From positions 867,470-931,469 of the forward strand of contig NZ_BMXB01000001.1 in NCBI RefSeq assembly GCF_014651535.1: a stretch of DNA of 64,000 nt. The letters run 5' to 3'. The notes beneath the pieces were generated by a model. The model searched no databases and was not told the DNA's origin. It worked only from the letters and a program-made list of their open reading frames with translations. The stretch comes from Salinimicrobium marinum. GTDB lineage: Bacteria > Bacteroidota > Bacteroidia > Flavobacteriales > Flavobacteriaceae. Below, one piece after another: positions 10,001-18,157 of this stretch (positions are counted from its first letter, which is position 1; every line of letters starts with the position of its first letter). The translations under genes and the position numbers were made by a program.

Positions 10001-10517
10001 GTTGATCATCAATAAAGAACTGGGGTTAACCAAAAATGAAAACCCGATCCAGGGCTCATTTATCATTGAAGAACTTACAGATCTTGTGGAAGAAGCCGTG
10101 CTTCTTGAATTCGACCGGATTACCGAAAGAGGCGGAGTTTTGGGTGCAATGGAAACCATGTATCAACGAAGCAAGATTCAGGAGGAAAGTTTGTATTACG
10201 AAACTTTAAAGCACAATGGAGATTTCCCAATAATTGGAGTAAACACCTTCTTAAGTTCCACAGGATCGCCAACGGTAACCCCCGGAGAAGTAATCAGGGC
10301 GACGGAAGAAGAAAAACAAAATCAGATAAAAACGCTTCAGGATTTACATAAAGCCAAAGAAGATAAAGCAGAAGCAGCTTTAGATAAAGTTAAACAGGCA
10401 GCCGTTCAGAACGAGAATATTTTTGAAGTTTTGATGGAGGCGACAAAAGCCTGTTCTTTAGGACAAATTACTACTGCTTTATTCGAAGTAGGAGGACAGT
10501 ATAGAAGAAACATGTAA
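7086..10517 (+). CDS. icmF: fused B12-dependent acyl-CoA mutase with GTPase (IcmF type)
   Basis: A 1143-aa fusion in the order seen in IcmF: B12-binding domain (1-150, base-off motif FDGHDAA with His25), a MeaB-like G-protein domain (P-loop GTGGAGKS, 203-210; NKFD further on), a linker, and the mutase TIM barrel (about 540-1100). IcmF interconverts isobutyryl-CoA and n-butyryl-CoA; some members act on related acyl-CoAs. Where methylmalonyl-CoA mutase has an Arg binding the carboxylate (VRNTY), this protein has Gln792 (AQNTC), which argues for an isobutyryl-type and against a methylmalonyl-CoA substrate. It is a single gene. Upstream I found no cobalamin riboswitch. Confidence 0.92.
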   Translation: MEQQAPYKPKNKVRIVTAASLFDGHDAAINIMRRIIQSTGVEVIHLGHDRSVEEVVNCAIQEDANSIAMTSYQGGHTEYFKYMHDLLKEKGAGHIKIFGGGGGVILPEEIKELHDYGITRIYSPDDGRELGLQGMINDLVKLSDYPLGDNLNGEVQELSSKNAGAIARVISAAENFPEVAKDALNTIHEGNKESKIPVLGITGTGGAGKSSLVDELVRRFLVDFPEKTIGIISVDPSKRKTGGALLGDRIRMNSINNSRVYMRSLATRQSNLALSKYVAEAIEVLKAAEYDLIILETSGIGQSDTEILEHSDVSLYVMTPEFGAATQLEKIDMLDFADLVAINKFDKRGALDALRDVKKQYQRNHGLWHSNPDTLPVFGTIASQFNDPGMNTLYKEIMDKIDEITGSDLNSTFEISKEMSEKIFVIPPSRTRYLSEIAENNRSYDEKAASQAEVAQRLYGIYKTIESVTNVKVDLNQYGLEEESLQESTTSENEDLVGLLKKEFDKVKMDLDPYNWEIITGWDDKVNKYKNPIYSFKVRDKEIKIETHSESLSHTQIPKVALPKYQAWGDILQWCLQENVPGEFPYTAGLYPFKRTGEDPTRMFAGEGSPERTNRRFHYVSMGLPAKRLSTAFDSVTLYGNDPDHRPDIYGKIGNAGVSICCLDDAKKLYSGFDLADAMTSVSMTINGPAPMLLGFFMNAAIDQQCEKYIIENGLEEEVAEKIKKIYTGKEEDQPKYRGELPEGNNGLGLMLLGVTGDQVLPADVYADIKKSTLNQVRGTVQADILKEDQAQNTCIFSTEFALRLMGDVQEYFITEQVRNFYSVSISGYHIAEAGANPITQLALTLANGFTYVEYYLSRGMDINKFGPNLSFFFSNGIDPEYAVIGRVARKIWSKALKYKYGANPRAQMLKYHIQTSGRSLHAQEIDFNDIRTTLQALYAIYDNCNSLHTNAYDEAITTPTEASVRRAMAIQLIINKELGLTKNENPIQGSFIIEELTDLVEEAVLLEFDRITERGGVLGAMETMYQRSKIQEESLYYETLKHNGDFPIIGVNTFLSSTGSPTVTPGEVIRATEEEKQNQIKTLQDLHKAKEDKAEAALDKVKQAAVQNENIFEVLMEATKACSLGQITTALFEVGGQYRRNM

Positions 10518-10527
10518 GCAGACTCTT

Positions 10528-10586
10528 GCCCTCGCACGGTGAGGGCTTAGAGGTCGCTTATCCTGTTGAGCGCAGCGATCACAGGA
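10528..10586. repeat. two intergenic hairpins downstream of icmF
   Basis: Hairpin 1 has stem GCCCTC (10528-10533) with GAGGGC (10541-10546). Hairpin 2 has TCCTGT (10561-10566) with ACAGGA (10581-10586) around the loop core TGAGCGCAGCGATC. The second resembles short intergenic repeats common in flavobacterial genomes; no second copy is in this window. Confidence 0.5.
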
Positions 10587-10623
10587 ATCTTCTAAGAATA
10601 AAATAAATGAGCGGTATTAAAAG

Positions 10624-10762
10624 AGACTGTTTAAAAAGCATTAAAATCGTCATTCTGAATTTATTTCAGAATCTTATTATTCTAAGTTCTGGAATTTATT
10701 AGAACCTGAAACTCCCGACACTTCGGGACAGGTTACCGTAAAAAATGCTTTTTAAACAGTCT
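10624..10762. repeat. 139-bp intergenic element with perfect 19-bp terminal inverted repeats
   Basis: The left end AGACTGTTTAAAAAGCATT (10624-10642) is exactly complementary to the right end at 10744-10762. Between them are further hairpins: ATTCTGAA/TTCAGAAT near 10651 and TCCCGA/TCGGGA nested inside AACCTG/CAGGTT near 10710-10735. There is no coding frame and no evident target-site duplication. It lies between convergent icmF and the T9SS cargo gene, so it could be a MITE-like element or a large structured 3' end. Confidence 0.7.
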
Positions 10763-10776
10763 TCTTATTTGTGAAT

Positions 10777-12417
10777 CTATCGCACCAGACTAAAATGATC
10801 TTTAATTTCCTGACCTGAAGGGAGTGTGAAAGTAAACCAGTAATCATCTGCTGGCATACTTTTACCATTGAAAATGCCGTCCCAACCTACTTCATTCGGA
10901 AGAATCTCCTTTAACAATTTTCCGTAGCGGTCAAAAATCCGGATAGCATTTTCATGATTTAAAAAGTTTCCGGTGTTGAGGTTCCAATGATCATTATAAC
11001 CATCGCCATTAGGAGTGAAAAAGGCTCCATATTCTGGCACAAGGATTTCAAAGGTCATCAATTCACAACCTTCATTTCCTCGGATGTACAGGATGTTAAT
11101 TCCTGGATTTACATCCTCAAAATTTATCCCTGGTTGATAAGGTCCTGATGGATCATTGAGAGCATACAAGAAATTTTCACTGTTGATAATATCCAGATCA
11201 ATGCTTCTGGAGCTCACCTGCACCACAATCTCTTCCGGAGTAATTTCTGATAGAGTTGCAGGAGTGTTGACGATTAAGGAAAGCCTGGAGATACTTACAC
11301 AGCCGGGGTTATTTTTGTCTTCTATACGCACAAAAATTTCCTCTCCGGAAGAAGTAATTCCGGAAGATAGCAGTCTATTAGTATCAGCTTGTGCTTCGGC
11401 GGAAGAATTGTAATAAGAAATCAAATGATCATTGGCAGGAAGACCATTAAGAATCTGATTTTCCTGAGTTGCCAGCTCAAAGTGCTCTGTATCGTTGAGG
11501 TCGAGATCACATATTTCATAATTTACAGCTGTTGCAACGGGAGGGCTTTCAGGTATGATAAGGTCAAATTCCACAATTTCGTAGCAGCCGGTAACGGAAT
11601 TCTCGACTCTGGCATAAATGGTTTTCCTGGATTGATAACTTGTATATATTCCGGTGATTTGATTGGTGAGATCAATGGCATCCTCCAGGGCTTCGTAATA
11701 TTCTACTGTGGCCTGCGGCTGAGTATTAATTTCGTTTCGGGTTTGAAAAACATCAAAATATGCAGTGCCGTTAGTCCCGCAATTTTCCAGATCCTGGGGT
11801 TGATTGGCTTCCACGCCTTCGGGAAAAGGAGAACCGCCGGTAGTCGCCGTTCCTGTCCATTCCAGTTCAAATGGGCTTTGGCCAATAGGCCGGTCAATTA
11901 CAATATAATAGGTGTCTCCCGGCTGCACATCCAGCGATCTTACAAAACTATTGCCCGCAGGACCGGGGCCTTCACTTAAATCGGTTTCACTGTCACGCAT
12001 TCCGGTGAGATTATTAAGAAGTCCGGCAGCAATGGGATTGGTAGTGGAGCAGCGAATGCTGTTGCCCAGGTTTCCGCAGGAAACGGTAGGGCCAAAAACA
12101 AAGAAATCATAATCAACTTCCATTGCTGTATTGGTGGGGGTGAGGGTAAAACCTAAAGTTCCTGAGGTGGTAATTTCAATTTTTATCCAGAGGCTGTTAT
12201 GTTCCAAACTGCCACAGGAATTATTAAGATTAACTTCCTGTACGCCAAACCCCGATGCATTGCTGGAAATCTTGCCATTACCACAAACTTCAATGGCTCC
12301 CATGCAATCTCCAATGGATGTTTGAGCGATGGAATCATCAACAAAGAAAAATAATAATATAGTGCTGAAGAGAAATAAGAATTTCTTCAGGCTTTTGATT
12401 TTAATCCAATTTTTCAT
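10777..12417 (-). CDS. secreted protein with T9SS type B (gliding-motility C-terminal) sorting domain
   Basis: A 546-aa exported protein. It begins with a signal peptide (hydrophobic LKKFLFLFSTILLFFFVDDSIAQ). The N-terminal third (about 30-190) is a beta-rich domain with paired Cys (GDCMGAIEVCGNG, SCGSL, SCGNL, RCSTT). The middle holds Ig-like segments with Cys such as ENCGTNGTAYFDVF and YEICDLDLNDTEHF. The C-terminus is the gliding-motility-associated/T9SS type B domain, with FFTPNGDGYNDHWN, IRIFDRYGKLL and GWDGIFNGKSMPADDYWF. Such proteins are secreted through the outer membrane by the type IX system. Its own role is unknown. Confidence 0.92.
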   Translation of the reverse strand: MKNWIKIKSLKKFLFLFSTILLFFFVDDSIAQTSIGDCMGAIEVCGNGKISSNASGFGVQEVNLNNSCGSLEHNSLWIKIEITTSGTLGFTLTPTNTAMEVDYDFFVFGPTVSCGNLGNSIRCSTTNPIAAGLLNNLTGMRDSETDLSEGPGPAGNSFVRSLDVQPGDTYYIVIDRPIGQSPFELEWTGTATTGGSPFPEGVEANQPQDLENCGTNGTAYFDVFQTRNEINTQPQATVEYYEALEDAIDLTNQITGIYTSYQSRKTIYARVENSVTGCYEIVEFDLIIPESPPVATAVNYEICDLDLNDTEHFELATQENQILNGLPANDHLISYYNSSAEAQADTNRLLSSGITSSGEEIFVRIEDKNNPGCVSISRLSLIVNTPATLSEITPEEIVVQVSSRSIDLDIINSENFLYALNDPSGPYQPGINFEDVNPGINILYIRGNEGCELMTFEILVPEYGAFFTPNGDGYNDHWNLNTGNFLNHENAIRIFDRYGKLLKEILPNEVGWDGIFNGKSMPADDYWFTFTLPSGQEIKDHFSLVR

Positions 12418-12540
12418 GTAAAAGTACCTCTGTCTGAAGCTGATATTTTCCTACTTTATAGCTTCTTCTGAAGACCCAATTTACAACATTTTATTTCAGA
12501 ATATATTATTTTTCAGGAAAGTAGAAGGCGATCCTGTTTG

Positions 12541-12981
12541 TCACTCTTCGAAATCATCAAAAGGATTATCAAACGGAAGATCATCATCTGGATCGGGATC
12601 CTCAATATTTATTCCGAGAGGATTAAATAAGCCCCAGCGGTCTAAGATATAATCCCATTGATCGAATGTCTTCACCCATTCTGCAAAAAGCACTCTGAAT
12701 TCCTCAATTTAAGCTCTTAGAATGTCCAGGTATTCGGCTTCTTTAAAATCATCTCCAAAAACGAGAAAGCTGTTGCATTGCACATAGATCTCTCTTGCAC
12801 ATTTTCGTATTACAGCTGCATTTTCGATTTTTATATCGTAAAGGTCAACACCCTCTGCGCCGGCAATTTTTGGGGCAAGTTGTAAGGCATCAGCATACAT
12901 ATTCCTGGAAAGTTCTAACAGAATTTCATTTTCTTCGGGTACCAATTTTGTGAGCCTGTCTACAATTTTCAGGATCTCCAT
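12541..12981 (-). pseudogene. hypothetical protein interrupted by an in-frame TAA
   Basis: The upstream part (12981-12712, 90 aa, MEILKIVDRLTKLVPEENEI...EAEYLDILRA) ends at TAA (12709-12711). The same frame then continues without a break for 55 codons (IEEFRVLFAEWVKTFDQWDYI...) to an acidic tail and TGA at 12541. The helix LDILRA-stop-IEEFRVLF reads as one continuous helix, so I infer an original ~146-aa protein with a GAA-type codon changed to TAA. Alternatively the second part starts at GTG 12693 as a separate 50-aa gene. The family is not recognised; it is rich in Leu/Glu helices. It follows the YkvA gene by 60 nt. Confidence 0.6.
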
Positions 12982-13041
12982 AGCTTTTTCCTAAAGCCGG
13001 ATGTTCCTGAGATTATCTTTTTCCATGATTAAAAACAGGGA

Positions 13042-13461
13042 TTAAGCAGGCTCTTCTCCCATTTCCAGTTCGGAGGAAGGAGATTTCCACTGAAGATAGT
13101 TCTCAAGGTCATCATTTACCATTTTTAGACATAAAGCCAGTACAGAAGCATCATCCAGCATCCCTATTACCGGAATAAAATCGGGTATCAGATCAAAAGG
13201 ATTCAGTACATACAGCAATGCGCCGGTGATGGCAGCAATACTTTTCCATGGGATTTGACGATAGCTGCCATTCCGGTAATCTTTAACCAGGGAAAACATG
13301 GTTTTTACTTTTCCGATATATTTATCCACAGTCTCATTACTCAGGATCTTATTCTCGATTTTTTCCCTTTTAGTGAGAACTTTATCAAGGTCTTTTTCCT
13401 CTACTTTTTCGGCCTCGTCTCTTAGTTCTTTTTTTGCCTGTTCCTGATTGATTTTATCCAT
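13042..13461 (-). CDS. YkvA/DUF1232 family membrane protein
   Basis: A 139-aa protein. Residues 1-75 are charged and helical (EKVEEKDLDKVLTKREKIEN). The C-terminal half has the DUF1232 signature: AITGALLYVLNPFDLIPDFIPVIGMLDDASVLALCLKMV, with the NPFDLIPD and GMLDDA motifs in a hydrophobic hairpin. The function of the family is not established. It starts 16 nt after the LigD polymerase gene and is likely in that operon. Confidence 0.88.
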   Translation of the reverse strand: MDKINQEQAKKELRDEAEKVEEKDLDKVLTKREKIENKILSNETVDKYIGKVKTMFSLVKDYRNGSYRQIPWKSIAAITGALLYVLNPFDLIPDFIPVIGMLDDASVLALCLKMVNDDLENYLQWKSPSSELEMGEEPA

Positions 13462-13477
13462 TTTTAATTATTTCTTT

Positions 13478-14302
13478 TTAATGATCTTCTTTTTTAAGCT
13501 GGCCCAGCCTGCGGAAAATGTTGTTATAGTTGTACTGTGATGCACTTTCCATTTTGGATAGTTCTTCCCATTCCAGAGGTGTCGCAATTCCTGCTTCTTT
13601 ATTTGGCCGCAGGGAATATGGACACACTGCTGTTTGCGCATAGGCATTGCGAAGGTAATCAACAAAAATTTTCCCGCCACGTTGATCCTTCCTGATTTTT
13701 GTTGTCAAAAGGTCGGGGCGCAGGTTGGTCACTTCTTCTGCCATGGCTCGCAATTCTTTTTTGATGGTATCAAAGTCTTTTCCGCGGCGAATCTCATAGG
13801 ACAAATGAAATCCGCTTTGACCGGTGGTCATTAGCTCCGGATCTTTCTTCTTCTTCCGAAGAAAATTCCGAAGTACCTTTGCGGCTTCTTTTACTTTATC
13901 GAAAGAATTTTCGGGAGGGTCGAGATCAAAAACTACTTTGTCTGGTTCCCTGATTTTATCTTTTTTACTCATCCAGATGTGGAAGGCTACGGTATTTTGG
14001 TTTACAAGGTAAAGCAGTGTTTTTTTATCATTGCAGATTATCTGGGTATTGGTTCCTTCTTCAGTTTCTATTTCCACGCGTTTTATAAAGCCGGGAAAAT
14101 AATCGGATGCGTTCTTCTGGTAGAATCCCTGGTCCTCAATCCCGCTGGGAAACCTGTGTAAGGTAAGAGGTCTGTCTTTTAAATACGGCAGCATTTTATC
14201 TGCTATTTTATCGTAATAAGCAGCCATATCACCTTTTGTAATATTTTTCTCCGGAAAAATGATTTTTTCAGGATGTGTGATTTCTATACCGCTTAATTCC
14301 AT
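13478..14302 (-). CDS. LigD-type polymerase/primase domain protein
   Basis: A 274-aa stand-alone polymerase domain of the archaeo-eukaryotic-primase type found in DNA ligase D, which adds nucleotides at double-strand breaks in bacterial end joining. It starts with the family sequence ITHPEKIIFPEKNITKGDMAAYYDKIA. The metal-binding FDLDPP is at about 124-129, TTGQSGFHLSYEI follows, and the later acidic site is in KIFVDYLRNAYAQTAVCPYSLR. No ligase domain is fused and no ligase or Ku gene is in the window. It is 3 nt after the phosphoesterase gene. Confidence 0.9.
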   Translation of the reverse strand: MELSGIEITHPEKIIFPEKNITKGDMAAYYDKIADKMLPYLKDRPLTLHRFPSGIEDQGFYQKNASDYFPGFIKRVEIETEEGTNTQIICNDKKTLLYLVNQNTVAFHIWMSKKDKIREPDKVVFDLDPPENSFDKVKEAAKVLRNFLRKKKKDPELMTTGQSGFHLSYEIRRGKDFDTIKKELRAMAEEVTNLRPDLLTTKIRKDQRGGKIFVDYLRNAYAQTAVCPYSLRPNKEAGIATPLEWEELSKMESASQYNYNNIFRRLGQLKKEDH

Positions 14303-14305
14303 ATT

Positions 14306-14905
14306 CTATTTTTTTTCGTTTTTCTTTTCAGCTTTTTCAATTTCAAGAAATGATCTTCCAGAGATCACACTTTTTGTTTGTGTGCTAACAGGATTTCGGC
14401 GGGCATCTGCTTCTTTATCATCCTGCTTCATCAATAACCAGTTTCCTTTCATTCTTCCGCCTTTCATTTCAACAAGATTGTAACCTCCTGTAAGCTTTTC
14501 TCCCTTAAGCTCAACTTCGATAGATCCTTTCTCAAAACTCTCTTCCAGGGAAAGCAGGTCTCCATTATCATCTTTTTTTATGCTTTTAATGGAGCCCTTA
14601 TCCCATATCATCACCGTTCCGCCTCCATATTCACCCTGAGGAATCGTACCTTCAAAATCTGCATAGGTCAAAGGATGATCTTCTGTTGGAATTGCCATTC
14701 GCTTCACAGAAGGATCTGTACTGGGACCTTTGGGTACAGACCATGATTTTAAGGTGCCATCAATTTCCAGCCGAAAATCGTAATGCAAATTAGTGGCATC
14801 ATGTTTCTGAATTACAAAAACAGGCTGGTTATTTCGCTTTCCCAAACCTTCGGCTTTTGGTTCTTTGGTTTTGCTGAAATCCCTCTTTTCATTGTAGCTT
14901 TTCAT
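14306..14905 (-). CDS. LigD-type 3'-phosphoesterase domain protein
   Basis: A 199-aa protein from the Met at 14905 (MKSYNEKRDFSKTKEPK); the frame is open 27 codons further up, but the family starts here. It is the DNA ligase D 3'-phosphoesterase domain, which trims 3' phosphate and ribonucleotide ends. FVIQKHDATNLHYDFRLE carries the His/Asp/Arg active-site residues, followed by WSVPKGPS, DHPLTYADFEGTIPQGEYGGG and WLLMKQDD. The tail is charged. It is the first gene of a minus-strand run: phosphoesterase, polymerase, YkvA protein. Confidence 0.9.
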   Translation of the reverse strand: MKSYNEKRDFSKTKEPKAEGLGKRNNQPVFVIQKHDATNLHYDFRLEIDGTLKSWSVPKGPSTDPSVKRMAIPTEDHPLTYADFEGTIPQGEYGGGTVMIWDKGSIKSIKKDDNGDLLSLEESFEKGSIEVELKGEKLTGGYNLVEMKGGRMKGNWLLMKQDDKEADARRNPVSTQTKSVISGRSFLEIEKAEKKNEKK

Positions 14906-15108
14906 CACATGGTGAATTAGTTTGAAAAAGTACAAATTATGTCTCCCATGATGCGTTAAAGAAGTCTCAAAATCATGCTTTTGCAAGGAGAATGAAAGCA
15001 GCCATTTCTCTAGAAAATATATCCTTACTCTTTTTGCCGAAATCTAAAATTAGAATACTTTTGCCGCTTCAGCCAGATTCTAAAGAGTTTCTTCTTAAAC
15101 AAATAAAA

Positions 15109-15723
15109 ATGGAAAATTGGGGTTTATTTGCAGTGGCAGTATTTACAGGATTTATTGCTATAAATAATCCGCTGGGTAATATGCCCGTTTTTCTTGGATT
15201 GACACGGCACCGGGATAAAGCTACAAAAAGGCAGATATCCAAAAAAGCTACTTTTACGGCATTTACTATTGTAGCAGGATTTATCATTCTGGGAAAATAT
15301 ATCTTTGATTTCTTCGGATTAACCATTCCTGCCTTTAAAATCACCGGAGGGATCCTGGTTTTCTTTGTAGGTTTTGAGATGATACGGGCGCAGCAGTCGA
15401 GTATTGATAACCAGACGGAGGTTAATTTTAATGAAGGAATTTCTGTTTCTCCACTCGCTATTCCTATACTTGCCGGTCCCGGAACCATTGTAACTGCAAT
15501 GAACTTTACTACGAATGCAGATTATCTCCAGTTGATCATCATTTTGATCATGTTTGCCATAGTAATGTGGCTCAATCACCTTGCTTTTATTTCAAGTGAT
15601 TATATGGTTAGGCTTATTGGAGAAAATAAAATTGTGGTGATAGAAAAGATTATGGGATTAATAATTGCCATTATTGGAACAAACATGCTAATCCAGGGGA
15701 TTCACATCGCTTTTTTAGAATAA
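15109..15723 (+). CDS. MarC family membrane protein
   Basis: A 204-aa protein from the ATG at 15109; the upstream in-frame ATG at 14992 would add 39 residues that do not fit the family. It has about six membrane segments, with the family motif AINNPLGNMPVFLGLT near the N-terminus and LAIPILAGPGTIVTAM in the middle. MarC proteins are inner-membrane proteins of uncertain function; the old link to multidrug resistance is not supported. It is divergent from the LigD genes. Confidence 0.88.
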   Translation: MENWGLFAVAVFTGFIAINNPLGNMPVFLGLTRHRDKATKRQISKKATFTAFTIVAGFIILGKYIFDFFGLTIPAFKITGGILVFFVGFEMIRAQQSSIDNQTEVNFNEGISVSPLAIPILAGPGTIVTAMNFTTNADYLQLIIILIMFAIVMWLNHLAFISSDYMVRLIGENKIVVIEKIMGLIIAIIGTNMLIQGIHIAFLE

Positions 15724-15783
15724 GTTGATTTACAGTTCAATAATAAATTATTGATTTATAGTATTTTATTCAAAAACTTGTTG

Positions 15784-15791
15784 TATGTTTG
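15784..15791 (+). promoter_or_regulatory. -7 promoter element of the cold-shock gene
   Basis: TATGTTTG matches TAnnTTTG perfectly, 22 nt before the ATG. Confidence 0.55.
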
Positions 15792-15813
15792 CACTTCAAT
15801 TTAAATATATATA

Positions 15814-16005
15814 ATGAATAAAGGTATTGTAAAGTTTTTTAATGATTCAAAAGGATATGGTTTCATTAAAGACGAAGAATCACAAAAAGAGTATTTCGTA
15901 CACGCTAATGGTTTAGTTGATGAAATTAGACAGGATGACGAAGTAACTTTTGACCTTGAAGAAGGTAGAAAAGGAATAAATGCAGTAAACGTTAGACAAG
16001 CATAG
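15814..16005 (+). CDS. CspA-family cold-shock protein
   Basis: A 63-aa single cold-shock domain that binds RNA or single-stranded DNA. RNP1 is KGYGFIKDE (13-21) and the RNP2-like segment is EYFVHANGL. It starts MNKGIVKFFNDSKGYGFI, as in CspA. The leader is very short, unlike the long structured leader of E. coli cspA, so thermal control through a leader seems unlikely here. It is monocistronic, with a terminator 35 nt after the stop. Confidence 0.95.
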   Translation: MNKGIVKFFNDSKGYGFIKDEESQKEYFVHANGLVDEIRQDDEVTFDLEEGRKGINAVNVRQA

Positions 16006-16040
16006 TCTTAGTCTGAGTATTATAGAATTTATAAGCTTTA

Positions 16041-16068
16041 AGCCTTACAGAAATGTAAGGCTTTTTTT
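16041..16068 (+). terminator. rho-independent terminator after the cold-shock gene
   Basis: Perfect 9-bp stem AGCCTTACA (16041-16049) with TGTAAGGCT (16054-16062), loop GAAA, then seven T. Confidence 0.93.
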
Positions 16069-16388
16069 ATACGTCATTTTTAATTCATCAACCTCTTCCA
16101 CATCAGAAGTGGGATCTCTTCTTTAATTCAAATTAAATATTTTTCCATCTTGCGAATGGCTTAAATAAAATTCAGAAAGCTGAGGAATTGTTTTCAACTC
16201 GCACATCTATTCCTAAGTATAACCTTCAAGAGAAAAGGTTAACGATTTCCTAATGTAAAGAGACTAAAGGTTTTTTAAATTCCGGGAATATGTAACCCTT
16301 TATTTAACAATTATTTACTTTGCCTAAATCCTTAGTTAAAAATAACACAATTAGAAAATTATTAATACTAAAATAGGAAGTTAGGGTG
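16069..16388. other. gene-free A/T-rich stretch
   Basis: About 320 bases between the cold-shock terminator and the promoter of the next small gene. I see no credible ORF, repeat or RNA gene in it. Confidence 0.6.
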
Positions 16389-16396
16389 TAAATTTG
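16389..16396 (+). promoter_or_regulatory. -7 promoter element of the small membrane protein gene
   Basis: TAAATTTG matches TAnnTTTG perfectly, 32 nt upstream of the ATG at 16428. Confidence 0.5.
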
Positions 16397-16427
16397 AACC
16401 AGTTATGAATTTAAAAAATGGATGATG

Positions 16428-16625
16428 ATGAAAAACTATACTATACTATTTTTAATATTAGCATTAATTACTGGATTAATAAGTTTCACCGGATTACGAT
16501 TTGATGGTATTGAAGTTTTACGTGTTCTTTGCCTAATCTTTACAGACCTGTTTATGGTTTCTTTATTTGCAAAAGCACTTTTTCCGGATGCGGAGAAGCT
16601 AAGATTTCAAAAGGTGAAAAAATAG
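16428..16625 (+). CDS. small two-pass membrane protein
   Basis: A 65-aa protein starting at the third of three in-frame Met codons (MKNYTILFLILALITGLISF). Two hydrophobic segments (about 3-20 and 31-53) flank a short loop, GLRFDGIEVLR, and the tail is basic (AEKLRFQKVKK). It has its own -7 element and a terminator, so it is an independent transcript. I do not recognise the family. Confidence 0.65.
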   Translation: MKNYTILFLILALITGLISFTGLRFDGIEVLRVLCLIFTDLFMVSLFAKALFPDAEKLRFQKVKK

Positions 16626-16661
16626 ATTATTGGTTATATTTGAAAAAGAAAAATGGAAATG

Positions 16662-16688
16662 GCCTGCAGAAATGCAGGCTATTTTTTT
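16662..16688 (+). terminator. rho-independent terminator after the small membrane protein
   Basis: Stem GCCTGCA (16662-16668) with TGCAGGC (16673-16679), loop GAAA, then a T-run. It also argues against the upstream in-frame ATG at 16630 as the start of the next gene. Confidence 0.88.
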
Positions 16689-16725
16689 ATGTGTTTTTGA
16701 AAAAAGAAATTATTATCTTTTCGCT

Positions 16726-18138
16726 ATGAGAATACTATGTCTTTTTTTACTTATCTGCTTCCAGGTTTCCGCACAGCAAATGACTCTGAAGAAAGGAGTG
16801 GTGATGGATTCCCTGCCCGTAAATGATACCATTAATGAAACTTATTCCCTTTTTCTTCCTATGTCTTTCCAGTCCAACGGTAGAGAGAAGGCTGTTATTT
16901 TCGTACTGGATACCGAAGGAAGAGGTAAAGCAGCAGCTCAATTGTTCAAACCTGCGGCCGAAGAGCAGGGATATATTATTGCATCATCAAATAATATTGA
17001 TCCAGATAATTCTTTTGAGGAAAATGTAATGGTGGCTGCAAGATTAATGAATGCAGTTACTTCAAATATTCCCTTAGATTATGATCAGATTTCTATTGCC
17101 GGTTTTGCCGAAGGTGCCCGGGTAGCATCATCGCTACCTGCTGTTTTCAATAACTTACATGGCGTGATAGCAGTAGGTGATCATCAGGTGAATTATGAAT
17201 ACCTGGATGCAAAGAATAGATTTGTATTTGTGGGAATGGCAGGAGATGAAGATTTTTCAGGGTACGGGTTGAGAGCAACAGCTATGCAGCTTGAAAGTCT
17301 TAAACACCCAGTGGCTGTTTATAGTTTTGATGGGGGGCATGGATGGCCCAAACCGGAGATATTATCAATGGGAGTTAGCAGTCTTACGCTGCAGGCTATG
17401 AAGGAGGGAAAAAGGCCAAAAGATCAACAATTAATAGAAAATCTCTACAGGCGCGAAACTGGAATAGCAAATAAATTGATTAGTACAGGTGACAATATGC
17501 ATGCTTATAATTTAATGGATGTGTTGCAGGAAAAATATGATGGGCTGCGGAATACTTCTGAAATTAAAACCCGGCAGAAACAATTAAGCCGGTCCCGTAA
17601 CTTCTCTGAAGAACAAAGAGAATTTAGTAGAGTTCAGGAGAAGGAGGCGAGGCTCATGGAAGATTTCATATATTACCTTAATGAAGATGTTGCCACTGAA
17701 AACTTTGAGAATCTGGGCTGGTGGAATTATCAGAAAAGACAATTGGACGAGCTGGCCTCTGGTGCTAATGAACAGGAAGCCGATATGGCTAAACGGATAT
17801 TGGGAATGCTGAAAGAGCTGAGCAAGAATAAAATTACTGAATTGGCCTCTTTAGATGAGGCAACTTTGGAATCCAAACTACTGGCCAATATGATTCAGAC
17901 GATTTTTGATCAGGAAAATTTTAAAGCCTATAAAGATATCATTTCCCTTAGTGCTCAGGACCGGGATTACAGTACTTCTTTGTTTTACCTGGAAGAGATG
18001 CTAAAAAATGGTTTTGATGATATGGAAGCTTTGTATGATCTTGAAGGAACACTGGCACTCAAAATGACTCCTGAATATAACTGGCTGGTGCGAAAGTATC
18101 TTGGATCTTCAAAATATTATGATGTTCCGGTTGAATGA
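16726..18138 (+). CDS. secreted alpha/beta-hydrolase-like protein with degenerate nucleophile elbow
   Basis: A 470-aa protein from the ATG at 16726, which opens a signal peptide (MRILCLFLLICFQVSAQ). Residues about 20-230 look like an alpha/beta-hydrolase fold: VIFVLDTEGRGKAAAQLF, YDQISIAGFAEGARVASSLP, DEDFSG and a His in DGGHGWPKP. The nucleophile elbow reads GFAEG, so the Ser of GxSxG is replaced by Ala. The C-terminal half is helical, perhaps TPR-like. It may be a non-catalytic binding relative. The next gene follows after 19 nt. Confidence 0.75.
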   Translation: MRILCLFLLICFQVSAQQMTLKKGVVMDSLPVNDTINETYSLFLPMSFQSNGREKAVIFVLDTEGRGKAAAQLFKPAAEEQGYIIASSNNIDPDNSFEENVMVAARLMNAVTSNIPLDYDQISIAGFAEGARVASSLPAVFNNLHGVIAVGDHQVNYEYLDAKNRFVFVGMAGDEDFSGYGLRATAMQLESLKHPVAVYSFDGGHGWPKPEILSMGVSSLTLQAMKEGKRPKDQQLIENLYRRETGIANKLISTGDNMHAYNLMDVLQEKYDGLRNTSEIKTRQKQLSRSRNFSEEQREFSRVQEKEARLMEDFIYYLNEDVATENFENLGWWNYQKRQLDELASGANEQEADMAKRILGMLKELSKNKITELASLDEATLESKLLANMIQTIFDQENFKAYKDIISLSAQDRDYSTSLFYLEEMLKNGFDDMEALYDLEGTLALKMTPEYNWLVRKYLGSSKYYDVPVE

Positions 18139-18157
18139 TTTTTTGATCCTGAATAAA

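Noticed and set aside
11389-11979. 196-aa ORF antisense to the T9SS cargo gene.
   Set aside because: The opposite strand encodes a clear signal peptide plus sorting domain; the antisense frame has no family features.
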